From: an uncultured Eubacteriales bacterium
Lineage (GTDB): Bacteria; Bacillota; Clostridia; Oscillospirales; Acutalibacteraceae
Length of the DNA stretch: 5,736 bases
Assembly (NCBI GenBank): GCA_934725345.1
Contig: CAKVBG010000062.1
Span: 1-5,736 of the forward strand
Direction of reading: 5' to 3'
Shown here: positions 1-5,034 of the stretch, one piece after another
How the letters are laid out: every line of letters begins with the position of its first letter
Numbering within the stretch: the stretch's first letter is position 1
Made by a program: the position numbers and the translations under genes
The notes under the pieces: model-generated
The model's input: the letters and a program-made list of their open reading frames with translations, nothing else
Database searches by the model: none
Told to the model about the DNA's origin: nothing

Positions 1-867
1 TTGAAACCAGGCGAGGCTTGCATGCTTGAAAATATCCGTTTTGAAGATGGAGAAAGAAGCAACGACCCAGAATTTGCAAAGAAATTAGCTTCATTGGCTG
101 ATATCTGCATTAATGACGCTTTTGGCGCTTGCCATAGAGCTCATGCTTCAACAGCAGGTATGGCTAAGTATTTGCCATCAGCTTATGGATTTTTAATAGA
201 GAAAGAAATATCCACTATGGATAAAATTTTAAGCAACCCAAAAAGACCATTTGTTTCTATTTTGGGCGGAGCTAAAATTTCCGATAAAATCGGTGTTATA
301 AGCAGCTTACTCGATAAAGTTGACGTTTTAATAATTGGTGGAGGAATGTCATATACTTTTGCAAATGCACTTGGATATTCTGTTGGAACTTCAATTTGTG
401 AAAGCGATAAATTGGATCTTGCAAAGGACATCATGGCAAAGGCTAAGGAAAAAGGAGTAAAATTATTTTTACCTTTAGACGTCAAAGTTGCTCGTGAATA
501 CGACCCGAACTCTGAATATAAAGTTGTGGACTTTGATAAAATTCCCGACGGTTGGATGGGTCTTGATATCGGTCCTAGAACTGAAAAACTTTTTGCTGAC
601 GCTATTTCTGGTTGTGGAACAGTTGTATGGAATGGCCCTATGGGTGTTTCAGAGTGGGATAACTTTGCCAGTGGAACTTTAGCCGTTGCTAAAGCTATTG
701 CTCAAAGCGGTGCAGTTTCAATAATTGGTGGAGGAGATTCAGCTGCAGCCGTTTATAAACTTGGATTCGCAGACAAGATGACTCATATCTCAACTGGCGG
801 TGGAGCGTCACTATGTTTCTTAGAAGGTAAACCTTTACCAGCTTTAGAAGCTATAAAAGATAAATAA
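1..867 (+). CDS. pgk: Phosphoglycerate kinase, C-terminal ~288 residues (5' end outside window)
   Basis: Cytosolic glycolytic enzyme that transfers the phosphate of 1,3-bisphosphoglycerate to ADP, giving 3-phosphoglycerate and ATP. Counting from the first codon in the window, family motifs appear in order: LENIRF (9-14), NDAFGACHRAHAS (38-50, substrate-binding N-domain), GGAKISDKIGVI (89-100), GGGM (113-116), WNGPMGV (210-216), GGGDSAAAV (243-251) and HISTGGGAS (262-270), the nucleotide-binding end. PGKs are about 390-400 residues, so roughly 105 N-terminal residues lie upstream. The TTG at position 1 reads as the internal Leu of the common LKPG segment and is not a start codon. The stop TAA is at 865-867 and is followed by two intrinsic terminators, so pgk is the last gene of its transcript. 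A Cys sits where many homologues have Glu in the STGGGAS-x-FLEG segment, which is not obviously damaging. Identification is very secure. Confidence 0.98.
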   Translation: MKPGEACMLENIRFEDGERSNDPEFAKKLASLADICINDAFGACHRAHASTAGMAKYLPSAYGFLIEKEISTMDKILSNPKRPFVSILGGAKISDKIGVISSLLDKVDVLIIGGGMSYTFANALGYSVGTSICESDKLDLAKDIMAKAKEKGVKLFLPLDVKVAREYDPNSEYKVVDFDKIPDGWMGLDIGPRTEKLFADAISGCGTVVWNGPMGVSEWDNFASGTLAVAKAIAQSGAVSIIGGGDSAAAVYKLGFADKMTHISTGGGASLCFLEGKPLPALEAIKDK

Positions 868-876
868 GTTTTTTGC

Positions 877-908
877 AAACCCTGGATTAGCTAATCTGGG
901 GTTTTGTT
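877..908 (+). terminator. Intrinsic terminator downstream of pgk
   Basis: Positions 877-890 pair with 891-904 as a 14-bp stem with two G-U wobbles and an AT-rich tip (ATTAGCTAAT), which in practice leaves a small loop. TTTTGTTT follows. It begins 9 nt after the pgk stop codon. On the opposite strand the stem is not followed by a real T-run, so it acts mainly on the + strand. Confidence 0.85.
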
Positions 909-915
909 TATAGTG

Positions 916-944
916 AAAGCAGGAATTAAGTTCCTGTTTTTTTT
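916..944 (+). terminator. Second tandem terminator, overlapping the 3' end of ylbJ
   Basis: CAGGAA (920-925) and TTCCTG (931-936) form a perfect 6-bp stem with a 5-nt loop, followed by eight T residues (937-944). An AAAG before the stem can extend the pairing into the T-run. The orientation fits transcripts arriving from pgk. The ylbJ stop codon (926-928 on the minus strand) sits inside the loop region, so this backup terminator and the convergent gene share sequence. The minus strand has no T-run after the hairpin, so a separate ylbJ terminator is not evident here. Confidence 0.75.
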
Positions 945-2035
945 ATACTCATTGTTAAGAATAAACACAAAAAAATAAGGGCTATACTTCCCGGAATGCT
1001 TGTTGAGTTACCTGCTTGGCAAGTTTCAACTGTTGAGATAAATACCGGAGCCGAGGTCTCAAAAAAGCTGAGTAATAAGTAGACAATTAGAGAGGAAAAA
1101 ATTCCGTTTAGAATTCTAAAAAGATGAAATTGGTTATAGTTCATTTTAAAATTTTTAAGTATCGAAATTATTTGAAGATGAGTACACACTCCTCCGTAGG
1201 CGAGTATGAAAGAGATAAGTGGTATGCACGCGTAGTTTTTAACTGAGTAAAGGCAGGCTCCGGTGACTTCAAAGAAGGAAAGCAGTAATGAAATTAAACT
1301 TTCGGGTTTTACGTTTGTTCGGGTACATAAACTTGATATCAGTTCAAATACTTTTAAAGATTTTAGAATTGAAATGAAGTCCGTGAATACAATTATAAGC
1401 CCACACATCATAATGATTGACTCTGAAGCTTGAGAGGTTGCACTAATTAGAGATTCAGAAAAATTAATTTTGCTAGGGTTGGAACTACGTTTAACGTAAA
1501 ATGGTTGTTTTTTTATTCTAGAGATTATTCCTAAAATTATCCCGGTTGATAAAGAAACAAATATTTGAACTATAAGCATCAAGTATCCTAAAAAAGGATT
1601 TTTAAGTAAAGAGCAACCCACAACACTAACTATAAAAGCAGGTCCAGCATTTACTGTAAAACACATTAATCTTTGAAGTTGCTCGTTGTTTATTTCTTTT
1701 TGGGAAATTAAAACAGCTGCCGAACTCGCACCCACGGGATATCCGCCAATTAAACTAAGAATTATAGCCGGAGCCGCAGCACCGGGAAGATAAAAAATAG
1801 TTTTTGTGATGTAATTCAAAGGTTTTTTCATAAACTGAGGTAGTCCTTGAGAGGCTATAAAACGTGACAAAAACATAAACGGAAAAAGAGATGGAACTAA
1901 TATTTTAATGCAATAGTTTATTCCTGTTAAAGTACTTTGTGAGATGTTCGACGGGTATGCGATTAAGGATACTACCAAAATTAGACTAAATCCAATTGAT
2001 AAAATATCTTTTAAATGATGTTTGAATTTTTTCAC
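926..2035 (-). CDS. ylbJ: Sporulation integral membrane protein YlbJ (SpoVV), probable dipicolinate transporter
   Basis: A 369-residue polytopic membrane protein of the nucleoside-recognition/Gate-domain family, matching YlbJ in length (about 400) and motifs. Seen here: a short basic N-terminus (MKKFKHHLKD), a first membrane segment near 11-27, and further hydrophobic segments near 41-60, 81-109, 127-143, 149-173, 207-224, 246-264, 270-290, 306-325 and 349-364. Conserved loops are GGYPVGASSA (97-106), CFTVNAGPAFI (125-135), FFEVTGAC (254-261) and GGVCTHLQ (281-288). In Bacillus subtilis YlbJ, renamed SpoVV, is made in the mother cell under SigE, sits in the outer forespore membrane and carries dipicolinic acid toward the forespore; the same role here is inferred. 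The GTG start is set by AAGGAGG (2042-2048, minus strand) 6 nt upstream. It converges with pgk and diverges from yqfC. The long linker around 174-200 is Lys/Ser-rich and probably a loop between the two Gate halves. Confidence 0.9.
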   Translation of the reverse strand: MKKFKHHLKDILSIGFSLILVVSLIAYPSNISQSTLTGINYCIKILVPSLFPFMFLSRFIASQGLPQFMKKPLNYITKTIFYLPGAAAPAIILSLIGGYPVGASSAAVLISQKEINNEQLQRLMCFTVNAGPAFIVSVVGCSLLKNPFLGYLMLIVQIFVSLSTGIILGIISRIKKQPFYVKRSSNPSKINFSESLISATSQASESIIMMCGLIIVFTDFISILKSLKVFELISSLCTRTNVKPESLISLLLSFFEVTGACLYSVKNYACIPLISFILAYGGVCTHLQIISILKNFKMNYNQFHLFRILNGIFSSLIVYLLLSFFETSAPVFISTVETCQAGNSTSIPGSIALIFLCLFLTMSIKKTGT

Positions 2036-2040
2036 TGCAA

Positions 2041-2075
2041 ACCTCCTTACTTTGGATGTATATGTACAAGGAGGT
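2041..2075. repeat. Perfect 8-bp inverted repeat made of two Shine-Dalgarno sequences
   Basis: ACCTCCTT (2041-2048) and AAGGAGGT (2068-2075) are exact inverse complements separated by 19 nt. Read on the minus strand, the inner arm is the ylbJ ribosome binding site. A ylbJ transcript starting upstream of position 2075 would pair this site with the other arm and hide it. Read on the plus strand, the right arm is a perfect Shine-Dalgarno (AAGGAGGTGA) with no long gene behind it. The loop includes CATATACAT on the minus strand, which resembles a SigE -10 element; if that is the real ylbJ promoter, the mRNA would begin inside the loop and escape pairing. The repeat is directly visible; its function is inference. 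Confidence 0.6.
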
Positions 2076-2094
2076 GATTTTTATTTATGGTTAC

Positions 2095-2123
2095 GCATAT
2101 TGTTTAGATGTATGTTATACGTC
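2095..2123 (+). promoter_or_regulatory. Candidate SigE-type promoter for yqfC-yqfD
   Basis: GCATATT (2095-2101) resembles the SigE -35 element, and TATACGTC (2116-2123) partly matches the SigE -10 (CATACANT); the spacing is 14 nt. Transcription would start near 2130, leaving the yqfC ribosome binding site intact. yqfC and yqfD belong to the SigE regulon in Bacillus, which makes this placement sensible. The -10 is imperfect, and there is no good SigA promoter in the divergent region to compete with it. Confidence 0.4.
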
Positions 2124-2152
2124 AAAGAGAAGAAAGATGGTGAATGTAAAAT

Positions 2153-2446
2153 TTGTCAGACAAAAAGGTAACGAAGAAAAAGTTCAAAAACTTATGGAAT
2201 TTAGATAACTTAAATGGTACGTCTCTAGGAGTGATGTTAAATCCGATAAGTATTGAAATAAAGGGTAATCGAGAGGCAGTGGTGGAAGGCTGCAAAAGCA
2301 TTTTGCATTATGACGAAAACATCATTAAGGTGAATATGAATAAAATGATAGTATCTTTTTTTGGGAGAAACCTGGAGATAAAGTGTTTGACAACTGATTC
2401 CCTAGTAATAAAAGGGTTTATAACTTCCATAGAATTTTTAAATTAG
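2153..2446 (+). CDS. yqfC: Sporulation protein YqfC
   Basis: A 97-residue protein of the YqfC family (about 93 residues in B. subtilis), conserved in spore formers and always found next to yqfD. The exact biochemical role is not known. Recognisable family stretches are NPISIEIKGNREAVVEGCKSIL (about 31-52), then a block of alternating hydrophobic residues, GRNLEIKCLTTDSLVIKGFITSIEFL (about 71-96), which looks all-beta. No signal peptide or membrane segment is seen; the N-terminus is very Lys-rich. The TTG start is chosen because it gives the family's normal length, no other start lies in frame before codon 28, and AAAGATGGTGA (2133-2143), a near-consensus ribosome binding site, ends 9 nt upstream. 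yqfD follows after 37 nt, so the two are likely co-transcribed. Confidence 0.88.
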   Translation: MSDKKVTKKKFKNLWNLDNLNGTSLGVMLNPISIEIKGNREAVVEGCKSILHYDENIIKVNMNKMIVSFFGRNLEIKCLTTDSLVIKGFITSIEFLN

Positions 2447-2483
2447 AATATTAGGTATAAGGTAACTGAAAGGAGGATTTAAG

Positions 2484-3656
2484 GTGCTCAAACTTTTTAG
2501 ATGGATGTATGGATATGTTTCTTTTAAGGTAACAGGAGGGTGCCCGGAGAAATTTTTAAACGCTGTGGCGAAAGATAAAATAAATTTGTGGGATTTAAAA
2601 AAATCTAACGGTGACCTTTATGCTAAAGTTTTAGCACCTGAATATAAATTACTTCGTCCCCGAGCTCGGAAAGCTAATTCCAAAATGAGAATTATAAAAA
2701 AACGAGGACGTCCAATAATTATTTTGAAATACAGAAAACGGTTGGGATTAGCTATTGGGGGACTGCTATTTTTGTTTATACTTAAAATTTTTTCTTTATT
2801 TATTTGGGATATAAATATCGTAGGAGCTAAAGATATTCCCATTCAGGATATCTTAACCGCTATAAATGAAGCCGGTGTAAGCATGGGAACTAAAAAATCC
2901 AGCATAGATTCAAATATGGTTCAGCAATCCGTAATGGCAAAACTCCCGGATATTTCATGGATGTCGGTTAATCTGAATGGAAGTTGTTTAAATGTTGCTA
3001 TCAAAGAGCGAATAAAGACTCCAGAGCTGGTAAAACCCGGAGAGCCTTGTAATGTGGTTTCTTGTACTGAAGGACAAATTGAAAGAATGGAAGTATATAA
3101 AGGAACTCCTTGTGTTAAAATCGGGGATGCAGTTACAAGTGGAGAGGTTTTGATAAGCGGTATCGGTGAAACTGAAGATGGCAAAAGCACACTAAGTGAA
3201 GCAGATGGTAAAGTGTTTGCTAAAACCAAGCGTAAGCTAACTGAGAGTGTTAAATTGAGTCAACTTGGGGCTGTAGATACGGGTAAAAAATTAACCAGAT
3301 ATAAAATGGATATTTTCGGCAAAAATATGGTACTTAACCCTTGGTGCGTTCCAAAAGATGAGAGTAGAGTAGAGAATGAAAAAAGTAATTTAAAATTTTT
3401 AGGCTTGGAATTTCCTACGACCGTATATAAAGAAACTTATTATGAACAAATGTGTGATGAAAAAATTCTTGACATTGAAGAGGCAAAGCGGATTTTAGAG
3501 CAAAATCTATTACAACGCGAAAAAGATGAGCTATTGGACGTAAAAATACTTTCAACAGCTATGGAAAATTATGAGAAAGATAACGAATACTTTTTAGAGG
3601 CGACAATCACTTGCATAGAAAATATAGCTAAAAAGGAAAGCGTAAGTTCAAATTAA
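2484..3656 (+). CDS. yqfD: Sporulation protein YqfD
   Basis: A 390-residue single-pass membrane protein of the YqfD family (about 400 residues). The N-terminal cytoplasmic part (1-85) carries the family signatures NLWDL (34-38), LLRPRARK (56-63) and IIKKRGRP (70-77). A membrane segment spans about 87-108. The outer part begins WDINIVGAKDIP and runs to IKER (108-176); its arrangement of hydrophobic and Gly positions resembles a FtsQ/POTRA-type domain. Residues 196-224 (EGQIERMEVYKG...VKIGDAVTSGEVL) resemble a lipoyl-like barrel hairpin. The C-terminal third is helical and charged (about 330-355). The molecular function is unknown; in Bacillus it is SigE-dependent and linked to sporulation. The start is GTG, fixed by AAAGGAGG (2469-2476) 7 nt upstream. 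In most relatives phoH follows; here a non-coding stretch does. Confidence 0.92.
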   Translation: MLKLFRWMYGYVSFKVTGGCPEKFLNAVAKDKINLWDLKKSNGDLYAKVLAPEYKLLRPRARKANSKMRIIKKRGRPIIILKYRKRLGLAIGGLLFLFILKIFSLFIWDINIVGAKDIPIQDILTAINEAGVSMGTKKSSIDSNMVQQSVMAKLPDISWMSVNLNGSCLNVAIKERIKTPELVKPGEPCNVVSCTEGQIERMEVYKGTPCVKIGDAVTSGEVLISGIGETEDGKSTLSEADGKVFAKTKRKLTESVKLSQLGAVDTGKKLTRYKMDIFGKNMVLNPWCVPKDESRVENEKSNLKFLGLEFPTTVYKETYYEQMCDEKILDIEEAKRILEQNLLQREKDELLDVKILSTAMENYEKDNEYFLEATITCIENIAKKESVSSN

Positions 3657-3735
3657 TTGTACTATAAAATGCCACCACTGTGATAGTGATACATAAAAAA
3701 TTTAATTTTAAGCTTATTTTTTAAAATAAAAATAT

Positions 3736-3764
3736 TTGACAGTTAAACGAAAACCTTTTACAAT
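3736..3764 (+). promoter_or_regulatory. Near-consensus SigA promoter upstream of ybeY-dgkA-era
   Basis: TTGACA (3736-3741) and TACAAT (3759-3764) are separated by exactly 17 nt; the -35 is perfect and the -10 has one mismatch from TATAAT. Upstream sequence is A/T-rich (3690-3735), like an UP element. Transcription should begin around 3771, giving a leader of about 200 nt before ybeY. It would supply vegetative expression of the downstream operon independently of yqfC-yqfD. Confidence 0.8.
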
Positions 3765-3770
3765 TAATAT

Positions 3771-3975
3771 ATATACAAATTTTTTTAAAATCCTTTTTAA
3801 GCGCCATTAAATTTGACTCATTTACATATAAAAAAGTTAGAGGCGCTTATATCGGAAGTGGACGAAACTACAAAGGGGGTCCAGGGTTAAGAAAAAATAG
3901 TGTGGAGACACATGATTTAATTATCTCAATTTCGACTTTTATTATGTTTATGTAACAGGAAGGATGAATTATCAG
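3771..3975 (+). promoter_or_regulatory. Long, potentially structured 5' leader of ybeY
   Basis: This is the predicted untranslated leader between the SigA start site and the ybeY start. TAAGCGCC (3798-3805) pairs perfectly with GGCGCTTA (3842-3849) around a 36-nt AT-rich loop. Then TGGAC (3859-3863) can pair with GTCCA (3879-3883), followed by a G-rich segment. Then comes a small GTGT/ACAC hairpin (3900-3911) whose loop is GGAG. The GC-rich elements stand out against a very AT-rich background, which suggests selection on RNA structure. It does not match a riboswitch class I can recognise, has no T-box specifier motif, and no intrinsic terminator is visible in it. Any regulation is inferred. 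Confidence 0.4.
3798..3849. repeat. 8-bp GC-rich inverted repeat TAAGCGCC/GGCGCTTA in the ybeY leader
   Basis: The perfect arms are at 3798-3805 and 3842-3849, with 36 nt between them. The arms hold most of the G/C in this part of an otherwise AT-rich interval. It could be the closing stem of an RNA element, a protein-binding operator, or the scar of a deletion; the sequence alone does not decide. Confidence 0.55.
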
Positions 3976-4488
3976 ATGGTAGATAAAACCAGAGTTATAA
4001 TCGTGAATAGACAAAAGGAAGTAAAAATCCCTACAGGTATTCGTATGCTAATGAGAAGATGTTGTAATGCAGTGCTTAAGTTGGAAAAATTCAAAGGTTC
4101 AGCAGAGGTAAGTATCACATTTGTTGATAATGATTACATACAGAGTTTAAATAAACAGTATCGCAATAAAGATGTTCCCACGGATGTTCTTTCTTTCCCA
4201 ATGAGAAAAGAAGATGGCAGTTATGAAGTAGACCCAGAGAGCAATGCCCAAATTTTAGGTGATATTATCATTTCCATGCAAAAAGTTGTGGAACAAATTG
4301 AAATATACGGACATACTCTCAGAAGAGAAGTTGCACACTTAGTGGCTCATGGAATGCTTCATCTACTCGGATACGACCACGAACGTGGTGGTATTGAAAA
4401 AATGCATATGCAAGAACGCGAAGAAAGGGTTCTTGATCTACTCGGTTTCACCAATGCCGTTTCTTATATTGATGATTCTGGCAGATAA
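3976..4488 (+). CDS. ybeY: Endoribonuclease YbeY, rRNA maturation and 70S quality control
   Basis: Cytosolic zinc-dependent endoribonuclease of the UPF0054 family, involved in 16S rRNA 3'-end processing and late ribosome quality control. As called it has 170 residues, normal for the family. Seen: VSITFVDND (45-53), YRNKDVPTDVLSFP (62-75), LGDIIIS (94-100) and the metal-binding signature HGMLHLLGYDH (125-135), with all three His ligands present. An in-frame ATG at 3964 would add four residues, but it directly abuts the AGGAAGG ribosome binding site (3957-3963). The ATG at 3976 lies about 11 nt past AAGGA, which is much better spaced, so it is preferred. It is the first gene after the SigA promoter, and dgkA starts 3 nt after its stop. 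Confidence 0.95.
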   Translation: MVDKTRVIIVNRQKEVKIPTGIRMLMRRCCNAVLKLEKFKGSAEVSITFVDNDYIQSLNKQYRNKDVPTDVLSFPMRKEDGSYEVDPESNAQILGDIIISMQKVVEQIEIYGHTLRREVAHLVAHGMLHLLGYDHERGGIEKMHMQEREERVLDLLGFTNAVSYIDDSGR

Positions 4489-4491
4489 AAC

Positions 4492-5007
4492 ATGTTTAGT
4501 ATGAAAATATTTAGGACTATAAAATGTGCGGCTAAAGGTATTATGTATGCGGTGAGGAATGAAAGAAACATGAGAATTCACACCGTCGCAGCGTTTTATG
4601 TTTTGTTGTTTTCGAATTTTTTCACCATGACTCCAATTAAGTATGTCATGGTGATATCTGTGATAGGGCTCGTTTTTATGGCTGAGATGTTTAACACTGC
4701 TATAGAAGGTTTGATAGATTTATGTTCGAAAGAATATAATTCTACAGCAAAAGCCGCAAAAGACGTTTCTGCAGGGGCAGTGCTGGTGGTTTGTTTTATG
4801 GCAGTAATAGTAGGCGTATTATTATTTAGTGAGCCTGAAGCTTATCTTAGGATGTGGACTTTTTTACGTTCATATCCTAGGCTTTTAGTTTTATTTTTGG
4901 TATCTTTGGTTCTGAACTATTTTTATGTATTTTTAGGGCCGGTAGAAATGAAAAATAGAATTCGTGACATGATTCGTAAGATAAAGCGAAATAAAATTAG
5001 CAGTTAA
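4492..5007 (+). CDS. dgkA: Diacylglycerol/undecaprenol kinase family protein with C-terminal extension
   Basis: Small integral membrane kinase. In Gram-positive bacteria the family mainly phosphorylates undecaprenol, returning the cell-wall lipid carrier to use. Catalytic motifs are intact: NERNMRIH (23-30), the signature EMFNTAIEGLID (65-76) with the Glu/Asn/Glu set, and AKAAKDVSAGAV (86-97). Membrane segments lie near 32-46, 50-70 and 93-113, the usual three. The typical Gram-positive protein ends after the third (B. subtilis 123 residues). Here about 55 more residues add a probable fourth membrane segment (130-149) and a very basic tail (RIRDMIRKIKRNK). No clear ribosome binding site precedes the ATG, which lies 3 nt after the ybeY stop, so translation is probably coupled to ybeY. 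A second ATG at codon 4 is an alternative start. cdd, usually next, is missing. Confidence 0.9.
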   Translation: MFSMKIFRTIKCAAKGIMYAVRNERNMRIHTVAAFYVLLFSNFFTMTPIKYVMVISVIGLVFMAEMFNTAIEGLIDLCSKEYNSTAKAAKDVSAGAVLVVCFMAVIVGVLLFSEPEAYLRMWTFLRSYPRLLVLFLVSLVLNYFYVFLGPVEMKNRIRDMIRKIKRNKISS

Positions 5008-5034
5008 AAATTTATATGAAAGAAGGAATTTTTT

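Larger units (their letters stand above)
3657..3963. other. 307-bp non-coding interval where phoH and yqfF would be expected
   Basis: No open reading frame of credible length or with a ribosome binding site is present on either strand. From left to right it holds: a small CACT/AGTG hairpin just after yqfD (about 3677-3689); a very AT-rich tract with only weak A/T pairing and no convincing terminator; the SigA promoter (3736-3764); the TAAGCGCC/GGCGCTTA inverted repeat; a G-rich hairpin; and the ybeY ribosome binding site. No trace of PhoH or YqfF coding sequence was recognised by eye. Confidence 0.7.

Noticed and set aside
183..485. 100-codon open frame on the minus strand inside pgk
   Set aside because: It is antisense to strongly conserved PGK coding sequence, has no family resemblance and no ribosome binding site.
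488..682. 64-codon plus-strand frame inside pgk
   Set aside because: It lies in another frame over conserved PGK motifs, including the WNGPMGV segment, and its product resembles nothing known.
2618..3229. Two minus-strand open frames (2618-2842 and 2921-3229) inside yqfD
   Set aside because: Both are shadows of the yqfD reading frame with low-complexity translations; yqfD matches its family along the full length on the plus strand.
3690..3727. Possible intrinsic terminator after yqfD
   Set aside because: The only pairings are A/T stems of about 7 bp with no GC core; it is too weak to call.
3717..3804. A 28-codon minus-strand frame beginning in the ybeY leader
   Set aside because: It is AT-driven and Lys/Phe/Ile-rich, has no Shine-Dalgarno, and runs backward across the SigA promoter.
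3798..3849. Possible integron attC-like site (GTTAGAG beside an inverted repeat)
   Set aside because: The core does not fit GTTRRRY, the partner RYYYAAC is absent, and no integrase or cassette gene is nearby.
3964..3975. ATG at 3964 as the ybeY start
   Set aside because: It directly abuts the AGGAAGG ribosome binding site with no spacing; the ATG four codons later is better placed. The alternative cannot be fully excluded.
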